Source: Thermobispora bispora DSM 43833
Lineage (GTDB): Bacteria > Actinomycetota > Actinomycetes > Streptosporangiales > Streptosporangiaceae
Assembly: GCF_000092645.1 (NCBI RefSeq)
Contig: NC_014165.1
Span: 310,001-374,000, forward strand
Reading direction: 5' to 3'
DNA: 64,000 nt
Under the pieces are notes generated by a model. It did no database searches. It was not told the DNA's origin and saw nothing but the letters and a program-made list of their open reading frames with translations. Positions 9,151-16,533 of the stretch are shown here, piece by piece. A program made the position numbers and the translations under genes. The first letter of the stretch is position 1. Each line of letters starts with the position of its first letter.

Positions 9151-9263
9151 CCGGGGGCCACGGTTCCCCGGGGTCGGTCAGGCGGGGCGGGCGGCCGACA
9201 TCCCGCGCTGACCGGGGGCCACGGCATCCCGTGCTGACCTGGGGCGCGGCATCCCGTGGTGAC
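9135..9263. repeat. Repeated copies of the ccsB 3' end
   Basis: CGACATCCCGCGCTGACC, which encodes the last ccsB residues and its stop, begins at 9135. It recurs, extended to 29 identical bases ending CCACGG, 60 bp downstream from 9195. Two shorter decayed copies (GCATCCCGTGCTGACC and GCATCCCGTGGTGACC) follow by 9263. The rest of 9264-9736 is GC-rich with CGTGCGGGCCGT-like fragments, and no gene is credible there. Confidence 0.75.
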
Positions 9264-9736
9264 CGGGTGCTCCGGCGTCGCGCGCCTGGTGCATGATGCC
9301 GCGGCGGCACCGCGGCGTCCTGCGCCGGCCGGGTGCGCCTTCCGCATCGACCGGGCGGGGCTCCCTACCGGGTGTGGCATCTCACCCCGACCGGCCCGCT
9401 CGGCCGCGTGGCGTGCGGCCGCCGCCACCGGGCCGGGTTCCGCGCCCGCCGGACGCGCGCGCCGTACGGGGACCGCCGGATCGTGCGCGCCGTACCAGGC
9501 CACCGGTCGTGCGGGCCGTGCCGGCGCGGGGTCGTGGGCCGTACCGGGGCCGATCGTGCGGGCCGTAGCGGGATGCCGGATCGCGGGGCGCGGTCGAGGT
9601 CCCGCCGGGCGCCGGGCACGGAGCACCCCGTGGCCGGGGCCGGAACGGCGCGGCCGGAGCGGAGAAACGGCGGCCGGAGGTGCGAAGCGGCCGGAAGCGG
9701 CACCGCCCGCCGGCGCCCCGGCGGCGGGCGGTGAGG

Positions 9737-10045
9737 TCACTCCTCGCCGCGGAGCCGGCGGTCGAGCGAGCGGAGGAACTCGGGGTCGTCGTCGGGGCCG
9801 ATCGGCCGCCCAGGCTGCGGCTGCTCCCGCCATCCAGCGCCGGCGGCCGGGTCATGCCAGGCGGGGGCCTGGGGGCGCCCGAACAGCAGCCACAGCAGGC
9901 CGCCCAGGCCGGGGAGGAGGGCCACGATGATGACCCACGCCGCCTTCGGCAGGTTCCGCACCTCGTGCCACGGCGTCGTGATGACGTGGAACAGGCAGAA
10001 GAGCCAGAAGGCGAGCAGCACCAGACCGGAAATCACGGAGGGCAT
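9737..10045 (-). CDS. PLDc_N-domain small membrane protein
   Basis: A 102-residue protein with two hydrophobic helices (about residues 5-24 and 35-56) of the phospholipase D nuclease N-terminal (PLDc_N) type. The signature is FWLFCLFHVI, then KAAWVIIVALLPGLGGLLW and the exit FGRP. A hydrophilic tail ending in RRLRGEE follows. The full phospholipase/cardiolipin synthase domain is absent, so no enzymatic role can be claimed. ATG 10045 is preferred because TACCTT on this strand (10057-10052) ends 7 nt upstream. In-frame ATG 10063 would add six residues but lies before that element. Confidence 0.82.
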   Translation of the reverse strand: MPSVISGLVLLAFWLFCLFHVITTPWHEVRNLPKAAWVIIVALLPGLGGLLWLLFGRPQAPAWHDPAAGAGWREQPQPGRPIGPDDDPEFLRSLDRRLRGEE

Positions 10046-10051
10046 GCCCAC

Positions 10052-10057
10052 AAGGTA
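10052..10057 (-). promoter_or_regulatory. Leaderless -10 element of the PLDc_N gene (TACCTT)
   Basis: Read on the minus strand, TACCTT ends 7 nt before ATG 10045, the spacing expected when transcription begins at the start codon. Confidence 0.5.
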
Positions 10058-10233
10058 AGCCATGCGGAGGGGTGCTGCCGCCGGAGGCCATCGACTTCTG
10101 TCCGCGGCGCCGGGCCACGCCCCGGTGAGTCCTCGGTGTCCTGCGCGCTCGATCCGGCTGACGGCGCCGGTCAGGCGTCGTACGGTGGTCCGGTACAGGC
10201 TGCGGGAGAACTCAGCGTCATGAGTGGGGTGTG

Positions 10234-11124
10234 ATGGCTGAGCGTGGGGAAAGGGGCCGGCACCGCCGGGTGTCCCGGTGGTGGCGGTGGGGACCGTACG
10301 CGTCGCGGCGGAGGCTGGAGGCGACCGAGCGGTCACCCGAGCGTTCTCCCGAGCGGATCGCCGAACGCCGGCCGGAGCGCCGCCCGGAGCGTTCGGTGGA
10401 GCGGGTCCACGCGGCGACCGCGCCGGTGGTGCACGACCGGCCGAGCTACACCTGGCGGGACTTCGAGCTCGACGACCGGCCGATGCGGGCCGAGCCGCAC
10501 CCGCCGGACGCACCGGACCTCCGGGACGGCCGGCGGCACTGCGGCCCGCTGGAGCGCATCCTCCACCGGCAGTGGGACGCCGCCGAGGGGCCGCCCTCGA
10601 TCGACGCGGTGCACGCCGTCGACAGCCTCGCCCGGCTGCCCGACTTGATCAAGGTCAAGCTCGCCGACGGCCTGGCGGGGATCTACATCGGCGCGGGCGG
10701 GGTGCCCGACCTGGACGACATGGGCTACCTGCGCGGGGCGCCGCTGCCCTCCGGCCAGGGGACCTGGGACATCTGCGCCGGCGCCTACGGCGACAGGAAG
10801 ATCGTCGTCGGGGACCGGCCCTCGCCGACCCCCGACGTGATGCTGCACGAGGTCGGCCACGCCCTGGACGACGTGGACGCGACGCCGCCCTGGGAGTGGG
10901 TGTCGGACTCGCCGGAGTTCGCCGCCCTCTACGCGGAGTGCGTGCCGTTGCTCGCCTCGTCGTTCCACCGGCAGCCGGGCGGGCTCGGCCGGAAGGAGTT
11001 CTTCGCCGACGCCTTCGCCGCGATCGCCTCCCGGCAGCGCCCCGCCCTCGTGGACATGCTCAGCGGCCACACCAGGGCCGCGCTCAACGTCATGCTGTTC
11101 TTCAACCGGCGCTATGGGATCTAG
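10234..11124 (+). CDS. Putative zinc metalloprotease related to the anthrax lethal factor (ATLF) domain
   Basis: A 296-residue protein without a signal peptide. The basic N-terminus is followed at residues 29-58 by short (S/R)PER-type repeats. The C-terminal half carries HEVGHALDD (His205, Glu206, His209) and, about 50 residues from the first His, KEFFADAFA with the likely third zinc ligand Glu255. This pairing, HExGHAxDD followed by EFFAxAF, is characteristic of the lethal-factor C-terminal protease domain. Substrate and compartment are unknown. GTG 10231 is an alternative start one codon upstream. A small acidic gene begins just after its stop and may be a partner. Confidence 0.7.
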   Translation: MAERGERGRHRRVSRWWRWGPYASRRRLEATERSPERSPERIAERRPERRPERSVERVHAATAPVVHDRPSYTWRDFELDDRPMRAEPHPPDAPDLRDGRRHCGPLERILHRQWDAAEGPPSIDAVHAVDSLARLPDLIKVKLADGLAGIYIGAGGVPDLDDMGYLRGAPLPSGQGTWDICAGAYGDRKIVVGDRPSPTPDVMLHEVGHALDDVDATPPWEWVSDSPEFAALYAECVPLLASSFHRQPGGLGRKEFFADAFAAIASRQRPALVDMLSGHTRAALNVMLFFNRRYGI

Positions 11125-11133
11125 GTGGTTCGG

Positions 11134-11370
11134 ATGTTCGTGATCCGGCTCGGTGACGGGAGGCTCCGCGTCCCCCGATCACTCACGAGCGCCGACGGGC
11201 GCTTGATCGGCAATGCCTATGTCGAGATCGCGCCCGGCGAGCCCGATTACGAGCGCTACCTCAGCGAAGCGATCACCGAGGAGGAGGCCGCCGAGCGGCG
11301 CCGCCGGTGGCGGGAGGACAACGACGAGCTCGAGCGGGTCTTCCAGGCGTTCAAGGCGGAGCAGGAGTGA
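11134..11370 (+). CDS. Small acidic hypothetical protein downstream of the metalloprotease
   Basis: An unrecognised 78-residue protein. The first half looks like a small beta domain (MFVIRLGDGRLRVPRSL, then GNAYVEIAPG). The second half is a highly charged helix rich in Glu and Arg (EEEAAERRRRWREDNDELER). GTG 11125, directly abutting the protease stop, would add three residues. The tight spacing implies co-transcription with the metalloprotease. A role as inhibitor, immunity or targeting partner is only a guess from position. Confidence 0.6.
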   Translation: MFVIRLGDGRLRVPRSLTSADGRLIGNAYVEIAPGEPDYERYLSEAITEEEAAERRRRWREDNDELERVFQAFKAEQE

Positions 11371-11541
11371 CCGCCCGGCGCGGAGCGGGAGCGGCCGCCC
11401 GGCGCGGGGCGGGCGTGACGGCCTGGCACAGGGTGGGGACCGCCGGGCGCGGAGCGGGCGTGCCGGCTCCGCGGGCCGAGGTCACACCGGGACAAGGCAG
11501 GACGTTCCGGGTGACCTCGACGACGCGGGCAGAGGAAATCG

Positions 11542-11577
11542 GGTGACCCTGCGCCCGGGGTGATGCGCAGAGTCACC
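11542..11577. terminator. Hairpin between convergent transcripts
   Basis: GGTGACCCTGCGC (11542-11554) pairs with GCGCAGAGTCACC (11565-11577) with one mismatch and a 10-nt loop. It lies between the small acidic gene (+) and bldC (-), 20 nt beyond the bldC stop. No U-tract is present, as is usual in high-GC actinobacteria. Confidence 0.6.
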
Positions 11578-11597
11578 TGTCCTTGCATGCCGTACGT

Positions 11598-11819
11598 TCA
11601 CACGCGCGGTGAGTCGCCGTTCTGGCGTTCGGCCGACATGACGTCCTCACCGCGTAGGAGGGCGTGCACCTCCGACTCGCGGAATCGCCGGTGCCCTCCG
11701 GGGGTACGGATGCTGCTGATTCGGCCTGCGGCGGCCCAGCGTGTCACCGTTTTCGGGTCGACCCGGAAGAGGGCGGCAACCTCTCCGGGGGTCAGCAGTC
11801 GCTCGCTGCTACTCTCCAC
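11598..11819 (-). CDS. bldC: BldC-family transcriptional regulator (MerR-like helix-turn-helix)
   Basis: A 73-residue DNA-binding protein, essentially one winged helix-turn-helix. The core is LLTPGEVAALFRVDPKTVTR followed by SIRTPGGHRRFRESEV, closely matching BldC of Streptomyces, which controls the timing of development. Start is GTG 11819 with GGGAGAG just upstream. The upstream region is unusually AT-rich for this genome and carries several -10-like sequences on this strand (for example TATCAT at 11955-11950), suggesting a long leader or several promoters. It could be a BldC paralogue rather than the orthologue. Confidence 0.88.
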   Translation of the reverse strand: MESSSERLLTPGEVAALFRVDPKTVTRWAAAGRISSIRTPGGHRRFRESEVHALLRGEDVMSAERQNGDSPRV

Positions 11820-12078
11820 AATCTCTCCCCCTCGCGTCCCGCGTCCTGCAGCGGGCGGACAGGTAACCAGTCTGCCGAGCGAAGCCTGATTTATCCGTGG
11901 TTTCCGGCGAAGATCACGGGTTGTTACCGGCTCAGTGCCCGATTGTTATATGATAGAGCCTCTTTGGTACTCTCATGGAGGTTTCTTTACAAATCCACCT
12001 TGTTGTGAACACTAGCAGTACCAGCGCTCGATGCGAAGAGAGATGGGCGTCACGACAGGATGACGTAACCTCAAGGGT
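11820..12078. other. AT-rich divergent promoter region
   Basis: This spacer between bldC (-) and the DUF4229 gene (+) is strikingly AT-rich, especially 11940-12005 (GATTGTTATATGATAG and TTTCTTTACAAAT). It contains -10-like hexamers in both directions. TAACCT at 12066-12071 ends 8 nt before the GTG at 12079 and is the likely leaderless promoter of that gene. A lone TTGTGAAC at 12003-12010 resembles half a Rex site. Confidence 0.5.
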
Positions 12079-12285
12079 GTGCACCCGCTAGTCGTTTACA
12101 CGCTTTCCAGGTTCGGGCTCTTCCTCGTCACCCTAGGGGTCCTCTATCTCGTCGGCATGCGCGGCTTCTGGCTGCTCATCCTGGCTTTCCTGGTGAGTGG
12201 ATTGGCCAGTTACGTTCTGCTGTCGAGACAGCGCGACGCAGTGAGCGAGCGTATCGTCCGCAAACGCGAGCGCAGGGACGGCTAG
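12079..12285 (+). CDS. DUF4229-type small membrane protein
   Basis: A 68-residue protein with two closely spaced membrane helices (about residues 5-25 and 28-48) and a strongly basic cytoplasmic tail ending RIVRKRERRDG. It matches the DUF4229 family of actinobacterial membrane proteins of unknown function. The start is GTG 12079 with a TAACCT hexamer 8 nt upstream and no Shine-Dalgarno sequence. It stands alone before a 398-bp gap. Confidence 0.78.
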   Translation: MHPLVVYTLSRFGLFLVTLGVLYLVGMRGFWLLILAFLVSGLASYVLLSRQRDAVSERIVRKRERRDG

Positions 12286-12613
12286 GCCAGACGGGGCGTG
12301 TCAACGTGGGCATCGTACTCACGTCCAGTGGCCGCTGTGGCGCTTCTCACCAAATGGTTTCCAATACTTAGCAGTAACGTCTTTACCCGGTTTCCGCTTT
12401 GCCGGGCGCGTTCCGGCGGCTCGCCCGAGCCGGGCGCAGACCGGCCCGGACCGGCCCTTACACCATTTCGCCGCAGGTCAACGGGGTTAGGCGGGGGGAT
12501 TCCGGCGCATTGCACGCCCGCCCGGAGACGCCAGGCGTGAGAGCGGGGCAGCGGGCCACGGCCCAGGCGTCCGCGCATCGCTCGATCCCCACCTTCTAAG
12601 AGACGGTGTAATC

Positions 12614-12630
12614 GCGTAACTACATTACGC
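12614..12630. promoter_or_regulatory. Inverted repeat GCGTAA-N5-TTACGC upstream of menG
   Basis: Perfect 6-bp arms separated by CTACA, about 42 bp upstream of the menG -10 element. The size suits a dimeric regulator. The regulator is unknown. Confidence 0.4.
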
Positions 12631-12671
12631 ACACGGCCCCGGCATGGTGAGGTCTCGCCGGCGCCGCCGCT

Positions 12672-12677
12672 TAGGCT
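12672..12677 (+). promoter_or_regulatory. Leaderless -10 element of menG (TAGGCT)
   Basis: TAGGCT ends exactly 7 nt before ATG 12684, and no ribosome-binding site is visible. Confidence 0.55.
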
Positions 12678-12683
12678 TGCCGC

Positions 12684-13439
12684 ATGACGCGCGCATCGCT
12701 GGACAAGCAGCCCCGCGAGGTCGCCGCGATGTTCGATCGCACGGCCAAGCGGTACGACCTGGTCAACACCGTGCTCTCCCTCGGGCAGGACCGGACGTGG
12801 CGGAGGGCCACCGCGGCCGCCATCGACGCCGGGCCCGGGGAGCTCGTGCTCGATCTCGCGGCCGGCACCGGCACCTCGACCGACGCCTTCACCATGTACG
12901 GCGCCCGCGCCATCGCGTGCGACTTCTCCCTCGGGATGCTGCGCACCGGCGTGGCCCGGCGGGGCGGTTCCGGCCTGTACGGCGGGGGCGTCCGCGGGGT
13001 CACGTTCATCGCCGGCGACGCCCTGCGCCTGCCGTTCAAGTCTGAAACTTTCGACGCGGTGACGATCTCCTTCGGGCTGCGGAACGTGGCCGACCCCGCG
13101 CAGGCGCTGCGGGAGATGCTCCGGGTGACCAAGCCCGGCGGACGCCTCGTCATCTGCGAGTTCTCCCGGCCGCCCGCCCGCTGGTTCGACCTCGTCTACT
13201 CCCAGTACCTGATGCGGCTGCTGCCGCTGGTCGCCCGTCTCCTCAGCTCCAACCCGGACTCGTACGAGTACCTCGCCGAGTCGATCCGGGCCTGGCCGGA
13301 CCAGGCGGCCCTCGCGAAGCTCATCCACGAGGCCGGTTGGGAGAAGGTCGCCTGGCGGAACCTCACGTTCGGGATCGTCGCCCTCCACCGCGCGTTCAAG
13401 CCGGGGCCCGGCGCGGCCCGGCCCGGGGACGCCGTTTGA
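12684..13439 (+). CDS. menG: Demethylmenaquinone methyltransferase (UbiE/MenG family)
   Basis: Catalyses the last methylation of menaquinone synthesis using S-adenosylmethionine. The 251-residue protein starts with the family region [15 protein letters not shown]. It has the SAM-binding motif [15 protein letters not shown] near residue 55 and [18 protein letters not shown] in the central part. Its TGA stop forms part of the TTGACA -35 of the next promoter. Downstream are the menaquinone reductase, complex I and the polyprenyl synthase, so quinone synthesis and quinone use are adjacent. A small Gly-rich insertion near residue 95 ([11 protein letters not shown]) is not usual. Confidence 0.93.
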   Translation: MTRASLDKQPREVAAMFDRTAKRYDLVNTVLSLGQDRTWRRATAAAIDAGPGELVLDLAAGTGTSTDAFTMYGARAIACDFSLGMLRTGVARRGGSGLYGGGVRGVTFIAGDALRLPFKSETFDAVTISFGLRNVADPAQALREMLRVTKPGGRLVICEFSRPPARWFDLVYSQYLMRLLPLVARLLSSNPDSYEYLAESIRAWPDQAALAKLIHEAGWEKVAWRNLTFGIVALHRAFKPGPGAARPGDAV

Positions 13440-13467
13440 CACCGGGCGGTGGGGATGGGATTAGACT
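13436..13467 (+). promoter_or_regulatory. Promoter of the reductase/nuo block (TTGACA, TAGACT)
   Basis: A perfect -35 TTGACA (13436-13441) is followed after 20 bp by TAGACT (13462-13467). The spacer is longer than ideal. Predicted transcription begins near 13474, giving a leader of about 80 nt that contains the Rex operator. Confidence 0.5.
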
Positions 13468-13478
13468 TTGCGCGGACG

Positions 13479-13498
13479 TTTGTGAAGGTATTCACAAA
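13479..13498. promoter_or_regulatory. Rex operator (NADH/NAD-responsive repressor site)
   Basis: TTGTGAAGGTATTCACAA is a perfect 7-4-7 inverted repeat matching the Rex consensus (TTGTGAA-N4-TTCACAA). One further flanking T/A pair extends the arms to 8 bp. It sits just downstream of the predicted start of transcription, where bound Rex would block RNA polymerase. Rex is released when NADH is high, so the reductase and possibly the nuo genes behind it would be induced when respiration is limited. The rex gene is not in the window; in Streptomyces it lies next to hem genes. Confidence 0.85.
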
Positions 13499-13554
13499 GG
13501 CACGAAGGTCCCGTACCTCTTAAGGATCTTCTCTTCCCAGCAGGACAGGTCCCC

Positions 13555-14829
13555 GTGAGCGAGCAGACCCGGGCGGAGCGGAGCACGGCCGACGCCGACG
13601 TGATCGTCGTCGGCGCGGGCCCGGCCGGCTCGACCGCGGCCTTCTACCTGGCCAAGGCCGGGCTCGACGTGCTGCTGCTGGAGAAGACCCGGTTCCCCAG
13701 GGAGAAGGTGTGCGGGGACGGGCTCACTCCCCGGTCGGTCAAAGAGCTCGTCGCGATGGGCGTGGACATCGACGCGCCCGGCTGGATCCGGAACCGGGGC
13801 CTGCGGGTCTACGGTGCGGGCCTCCGGTTCGAGCTCGACTGGCCGCAGCTCACCAGCTACCCGGACTTCGGCCTGGTGCGCACCCGGGCCGACTTCGATG
13901 AGATCCTCGCCAGGCACGCCGAGCGCGCCGGCGCCCGCCTGCTCGAGGAGACCAACGTCACCGGGCCGGTGCTCGACGAGCGCAGCGGCCGCATCACCGG
14001 GGTGACCGCCAAGGGCGCCGACGGCGCGCCGCAGACCTTCCGCGCCCCGCTGGTGATCGCCGCGGACGGCAACTCCAGCCGCCTGTCCATCGCCATGGGG
14101 CTGCACAAGCGGGCCGACCGGCCGATGGGCGTGGCGGTGCGCACGTACTTCCGCAGCCCGCGCCACGACGACGACTACCTGGAGACCTGGCTGGAGCTGT
14201 GGGACGGGGACCGGCTCCTGCCCGGGTACGGCTGGATCTTCGGCGTGGGCGACGGCACCTGCAATGTGGGGGTCGGCCTGCTCAACACCAGCGCCGCCTT
14301 CAAGAACGTCGACTACCGCGACCTGCTCCGGCGCTGGGTCAAGGGCATGCCGGCCGAGTGGGGCTTCACCGAGGAGAACATGACCGCCCCGATCAGGGGC
14401 GCCGCGCTGCCGATGGCCTTCAACCGGCAGCCCGCCTACCGCCGGGGCCTGCTCCTCGTCGGCGACGCGGCCGGAGCGGTCAATCCGTTCAACGGGGAGG
14501 GCATCGCCTACGCCATGGCGACCGGCCGGATCGCGGCCGAGACCATCGTCCAGGCGCTCGCCCGCCCCACCCCGGCTCAGCGAGAGCGCGTTTTACTCTC
14601 CTACCCGCGTATTCTCAAGGAGGAGTACGGCGGCTACTTCACCCTCGGCCGGCTGTTCCTGGAGGCGATCGGCAGGCCGGGCGTGATGAAGTTCGCCACG
14701 CGGCACGGGCTGCCACGCCCGACCCTGATGAGGTTCGCCCTCAAGCTGCTGGCTAATCTGACAGACCGGCGGGGTGACGTCTCCGACCGCATCATCAACG
14801 CGCTGTCAAAGGTGGCTCCGTCCGCATGA
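13555..14829 (+). CDS. Geranylgeranyl/menaquinone reductase-family flavoprotein (MenJ-like)
   Basis: A 424-residue FAD-dependent reductase. The Rossmann motif is VIVVGAGPAGSTAAFYLAKAG. GDGLTPRSVKEL follows near residue 60, and the second FAD motif is LLLVGDAAGAVNPFNGEGIAYAM. The family saturates isoprenoid double bonds. The setting beside menG and a polyprenyl synthase points to reduction of the menaquinone side chain, as MenJ does in mycobacteria. The GTG start is taken at 13555, with AGGACAGG upstream. It is the first gene after the Rex operator, and nuoA follows after 100 bp with its own candidate promoter. Confidence 0.88.
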   Translation: MSEQTRAERSTADADVIVVGAGPAGSTAAFYLAKAGLDVLLLEKTRFPREKVCGDGLTPRSVKELVAMGVDIDAPGWIRNRGLRVYGAGLRFELDWPQLTSYPDFGLVRTRADFDEILARHAERAGARLLEETNVTGPVLDERSGRITGVTAKGADGAPQTFRAPLVIAADGNSSRLSIAMGLHKRADRPMGVAVRTYFRSPRHDDDYLETWLELWDGDRLLPGYGWIFGVGDGTCNVGVGLLNTSAAFKNVDYRDLLRRWVKGMPAEWGFTEENMTAPIRGAALPMAFNRQPAYRRGLLLVGDAAGAVNPFNGEGIAYAMATGRIAAETIVQALARPTPAQRERVLLSYPRILKEEYGGYFTLGRLFLEAIGRPGVMKFATRHGLPRPTLMRFALKLLANLTDRRGDVSDRIINALSKVAPSA

Positions 14830-14884
14830 CCGAAGCAAATTGCAACCCTTACGCGACCGTGAAGGCGGCCGCTGAGCCCGGCGC

Positions 14885-14899
14885 TATTGTGAACGTTCG
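14885..14899 (+). promoter_or_regulatory. Candidate nuoA promoter overlapping a Rex half-site
   Basis: TATTGT (14885-14890) fits a TANNNT -10 and would start transcription near 14897. It overlaps TTGTGAAC (14887-14894), a perfect half of a Rex site, followed by GTTC so that GAACGTTC is itself palindromic. The right half does not match Rex. Confidence 0.4.
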
Positions 14900-14929
14900 T
14901 TTCCATCGAGTGTGCGAGGACATGTAGCG

Positions 14930-15292
14930 ATGGAGCTCTACGTGCCGATCCTGGCGCTCGCGATCCTGGCGGCGGGGTTCGCCCTGCTGTCCGTGAGCGT
15001 CATCGCCCCCTTGACCGGGCCGAAGCGCTGGAACCGGGCGAAGCTGGACTCCTACGAGTGCGGCATCGATCCGACTCCGCAGCCGGTCGGTGGCGGCCGC
15101 TTCCCACTGAAGTTCATGGTCACCGCGATGTTGTTCATCGTGTTCGACATCGAGATCATCTTCCTCTATCCGTGGGCGGTCGCCTTCGACAAGCTGGGCG
15201 TGTTCGGTCTGGTCGAGATGGTGCTGTTCATCGTCACCGTTCTCGCGGCGTACACCTACGTCTGGCGCCGGCGCGGCCTCGATTGGGACTGA
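14930..15292 (+). CDS. nuoA: NADH-quinone oxidoreductase subunit A
   Basis: First gene of the complete complex I operon. The 120-residue membrane protein has three helices, and the conserved loop between the first two reads LDSYECGIDPTPQP. Next comes KFMVTAMLFIVFDIEIIFLYPW, marked by its acidic residues. ATG 14930 has GAGGA 9 nt upstream; the in-frame GTG at 14912 would add an unconserved leader. nuoB begins 3 nt after its stop. Confidence 0.96.
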   Translation: MELYVPILALAILAAGFALLSVSVIAPLTGPKRWNRAKLDSYECGIDPTPQPVGGGRFPLKFMVTAMLFIVFDIEIIFLYPWAVAFDKLGVFGLVEMVLFIVTVLAAYTYVWRRRGLDWD

Positions 15293-15295
15293 GCC

Positions 15296-15847
15296 ATGGG
15301 TCTTGAAGAGAAGCTCCCGAGCGGTTTCCTCCTGACCACCGTGGAGAAGGCGGTCGGGTGGGCACGGAAGAACTCCGTCTGGCCGGCGACGTTCGGCCTC
15401 GCCTGCTGCGCGATCGAGCTGATGGCGACCGGCGGCCCCAAGCATGACCTCGCCAGGTTCGGGATGGAGCGCGCGTCGGCCACGCCGCGCCAGGCCGACC
15501 TGATGATCGTGGCGGGCCGGGTCTCGCAGAAGATGGCCCCGGTGGTCCGCCGGATCTACGACCAGATGGCGGAGCCCAAGTGGGTGATCGCCATGGGCGT
15601 CTGCGCCTCCAGCGGCGGCATGTTCAACAACTACGCCGTGGTGCAGGGCGTGGACCACATCGTCCCCGTCGACGTCTACCTCCCGGGCTGCCCGCCGCGG
15701 CCGGAGATGCTCATCGACGCCATCGTCAAGCTGCACGACAAGATCCAGAACATGAAGTTCGGCGCGCACCGCGCCGCCCAGCTCGAGGAACTCGAACGCC
15801 GGGCACTGCGCACGCTGCCGCTGATCGAGCAGGGGGCGGGCAAGTGA
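15296..15847 (+). CDS. nuoB: NADH-quinone oxidoreductase subunit B
   Basis: Peripheral-arm subunit holding the terminal cluster N2, which passes electrons to quinone. The 183-residue protein has the tandem cysteines in [11 protein letters not shown], a third in MGVCASSGG and the fourth in [10 protein letters not shown]. The C-terminal extension after the last motif is longer than in the NuoB paralogue at 52564. The nuoC GTG overlaps its stop by 4 nt. Confidence 0.97.
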   Translation: MGLEEKLPSGFLLTTVEKAVGWARKNSVWPATFGLACCAIELMATGGPKHDLARFGMERASATPRQADLMIVAGRVSQKMAPVVRRIYDQMAEPKWVIAMGVCASSGGMFNNYAVVQGVDHIVPVDVYLPGCPPRPEMLIDAIVKLHDKIQNMKFGAHRAAQLEELERRALRTLPLIEQGAGK

Positions 15848-16533
15848 GCAGCAAGAACCTTCCCGAGGTACCGGACGGCGCGAACGCCGACATGGCGAAC
15901 TGGCCGGTCGTGCGGACCGGCATGTTCGGTGTTAAGGGCAGTGGCGACACCTCCGGCTACGGCCGCCTCGTGGTACGGCGCCCGCCCAAGTCCTCCACGC
16001 CGCGGCCGTACGGCTCGTACTTCGACGAGGTGGCGGACGCGCTCGAGGCGCTCTGCGGGGACGCCATCGAGCGGGTGGTCGTGGACCGGGGTGAGATCAC
16101 CTTCCACGTGCGGCGCGAGCGGCTGGTCGAGGTGATGCGCCACCTCCGCGACGACCCGCGGCTCCGGTTCGAGCTCTCGCTCGGGGTGAGCGGCGTGCAC
16201 TACCCCGACGACGCCGGTGCCGAGCTCCACGCCGTCTACCACCTCTGCTCCATCACCCACAACCGGCGCATCCGGGTCGAGGTCTCCTGCCCCGACTCCG
16301 ATCCCCATATTCCCTCCACGGTTTCGGTCTACCCCACGCACAACTGGCATGAGCGGGAGACCTACGACTTCTTCGGGATCATCTTCGACGGCCACCCCGC
16401 GCTGACCCGGATCGAGATGCCCGACGACTGGGAGGGCCATCCCCAGCGCAAGGACTACCCCCTTGGCGGGATCCCGGTCGAGTACCGCGGAGCCACCACG
16501 CCCCCGCCGGACCAGAGGAGGTCGTACTCGTGA
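15844..16533 (+). CDS. nuoC: NADH-quinone oxidoreductase subunit C
   Basis: The 30-kDa subunit that packs against NuoD and helps form the quinone cavity. The product is 229 residues. The family signature [19 protein letters not shown] and the closing segment [16 protein letters not shown] are present. An extra N-terminal stretch of about 60 residues precedes the conserved fold. The GTG at 15844 overlaps the nuoB stop (GTGA). An open stretch upstream in the same frame is only the shadow of nuoB. Confidence 0.96.
   Translation: MSSKNLPEVPDGANADMANWPVVRTGMFGVKGSGDTSGYGRLVVRRPPKSSTPRPYGSYFDEVADALEALCGDAIERVVVDRGEITFHVRRERLVEVMRHLRDDPRLRFELSLGVSGVHYPDDAGAELHAVYHLCSITHNRRIRVEVSCPDSDPHIPSTVSVYPTHNWHERETYDFFGIIFDGHPALTRIEMPDDWEGHPQRKDYPLGGIPVEYRGATTPPPDQRRSYS

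Larger units (their letters stand above)
12286..12683. other. Gene-free 398-bp region upstream of menG
   Basis: No credible gene on either strand. The first 90 bases have more AT than the surroundings. Near the right end lie the inverted repeat at 12614-12630 and the menG -10 element at 12672-12677. Confidence 0.5.

Noticed and set aside
9256-9930. Plus-strand open frame of 224 codons in the spacer after ccsB
   Set aside because: Product is Ala/Arg/Gly/Pro-rich without motifs, and the DNA is built of decayed short repeats. It also overlaps the supported minus-strand PLDc_N gene.
12003-12010. TTGTGAAC as a Rex site upstream of DUF4229
   Set aside because: Only one half-site; the sequence that follows does not complete the inverted repeat.
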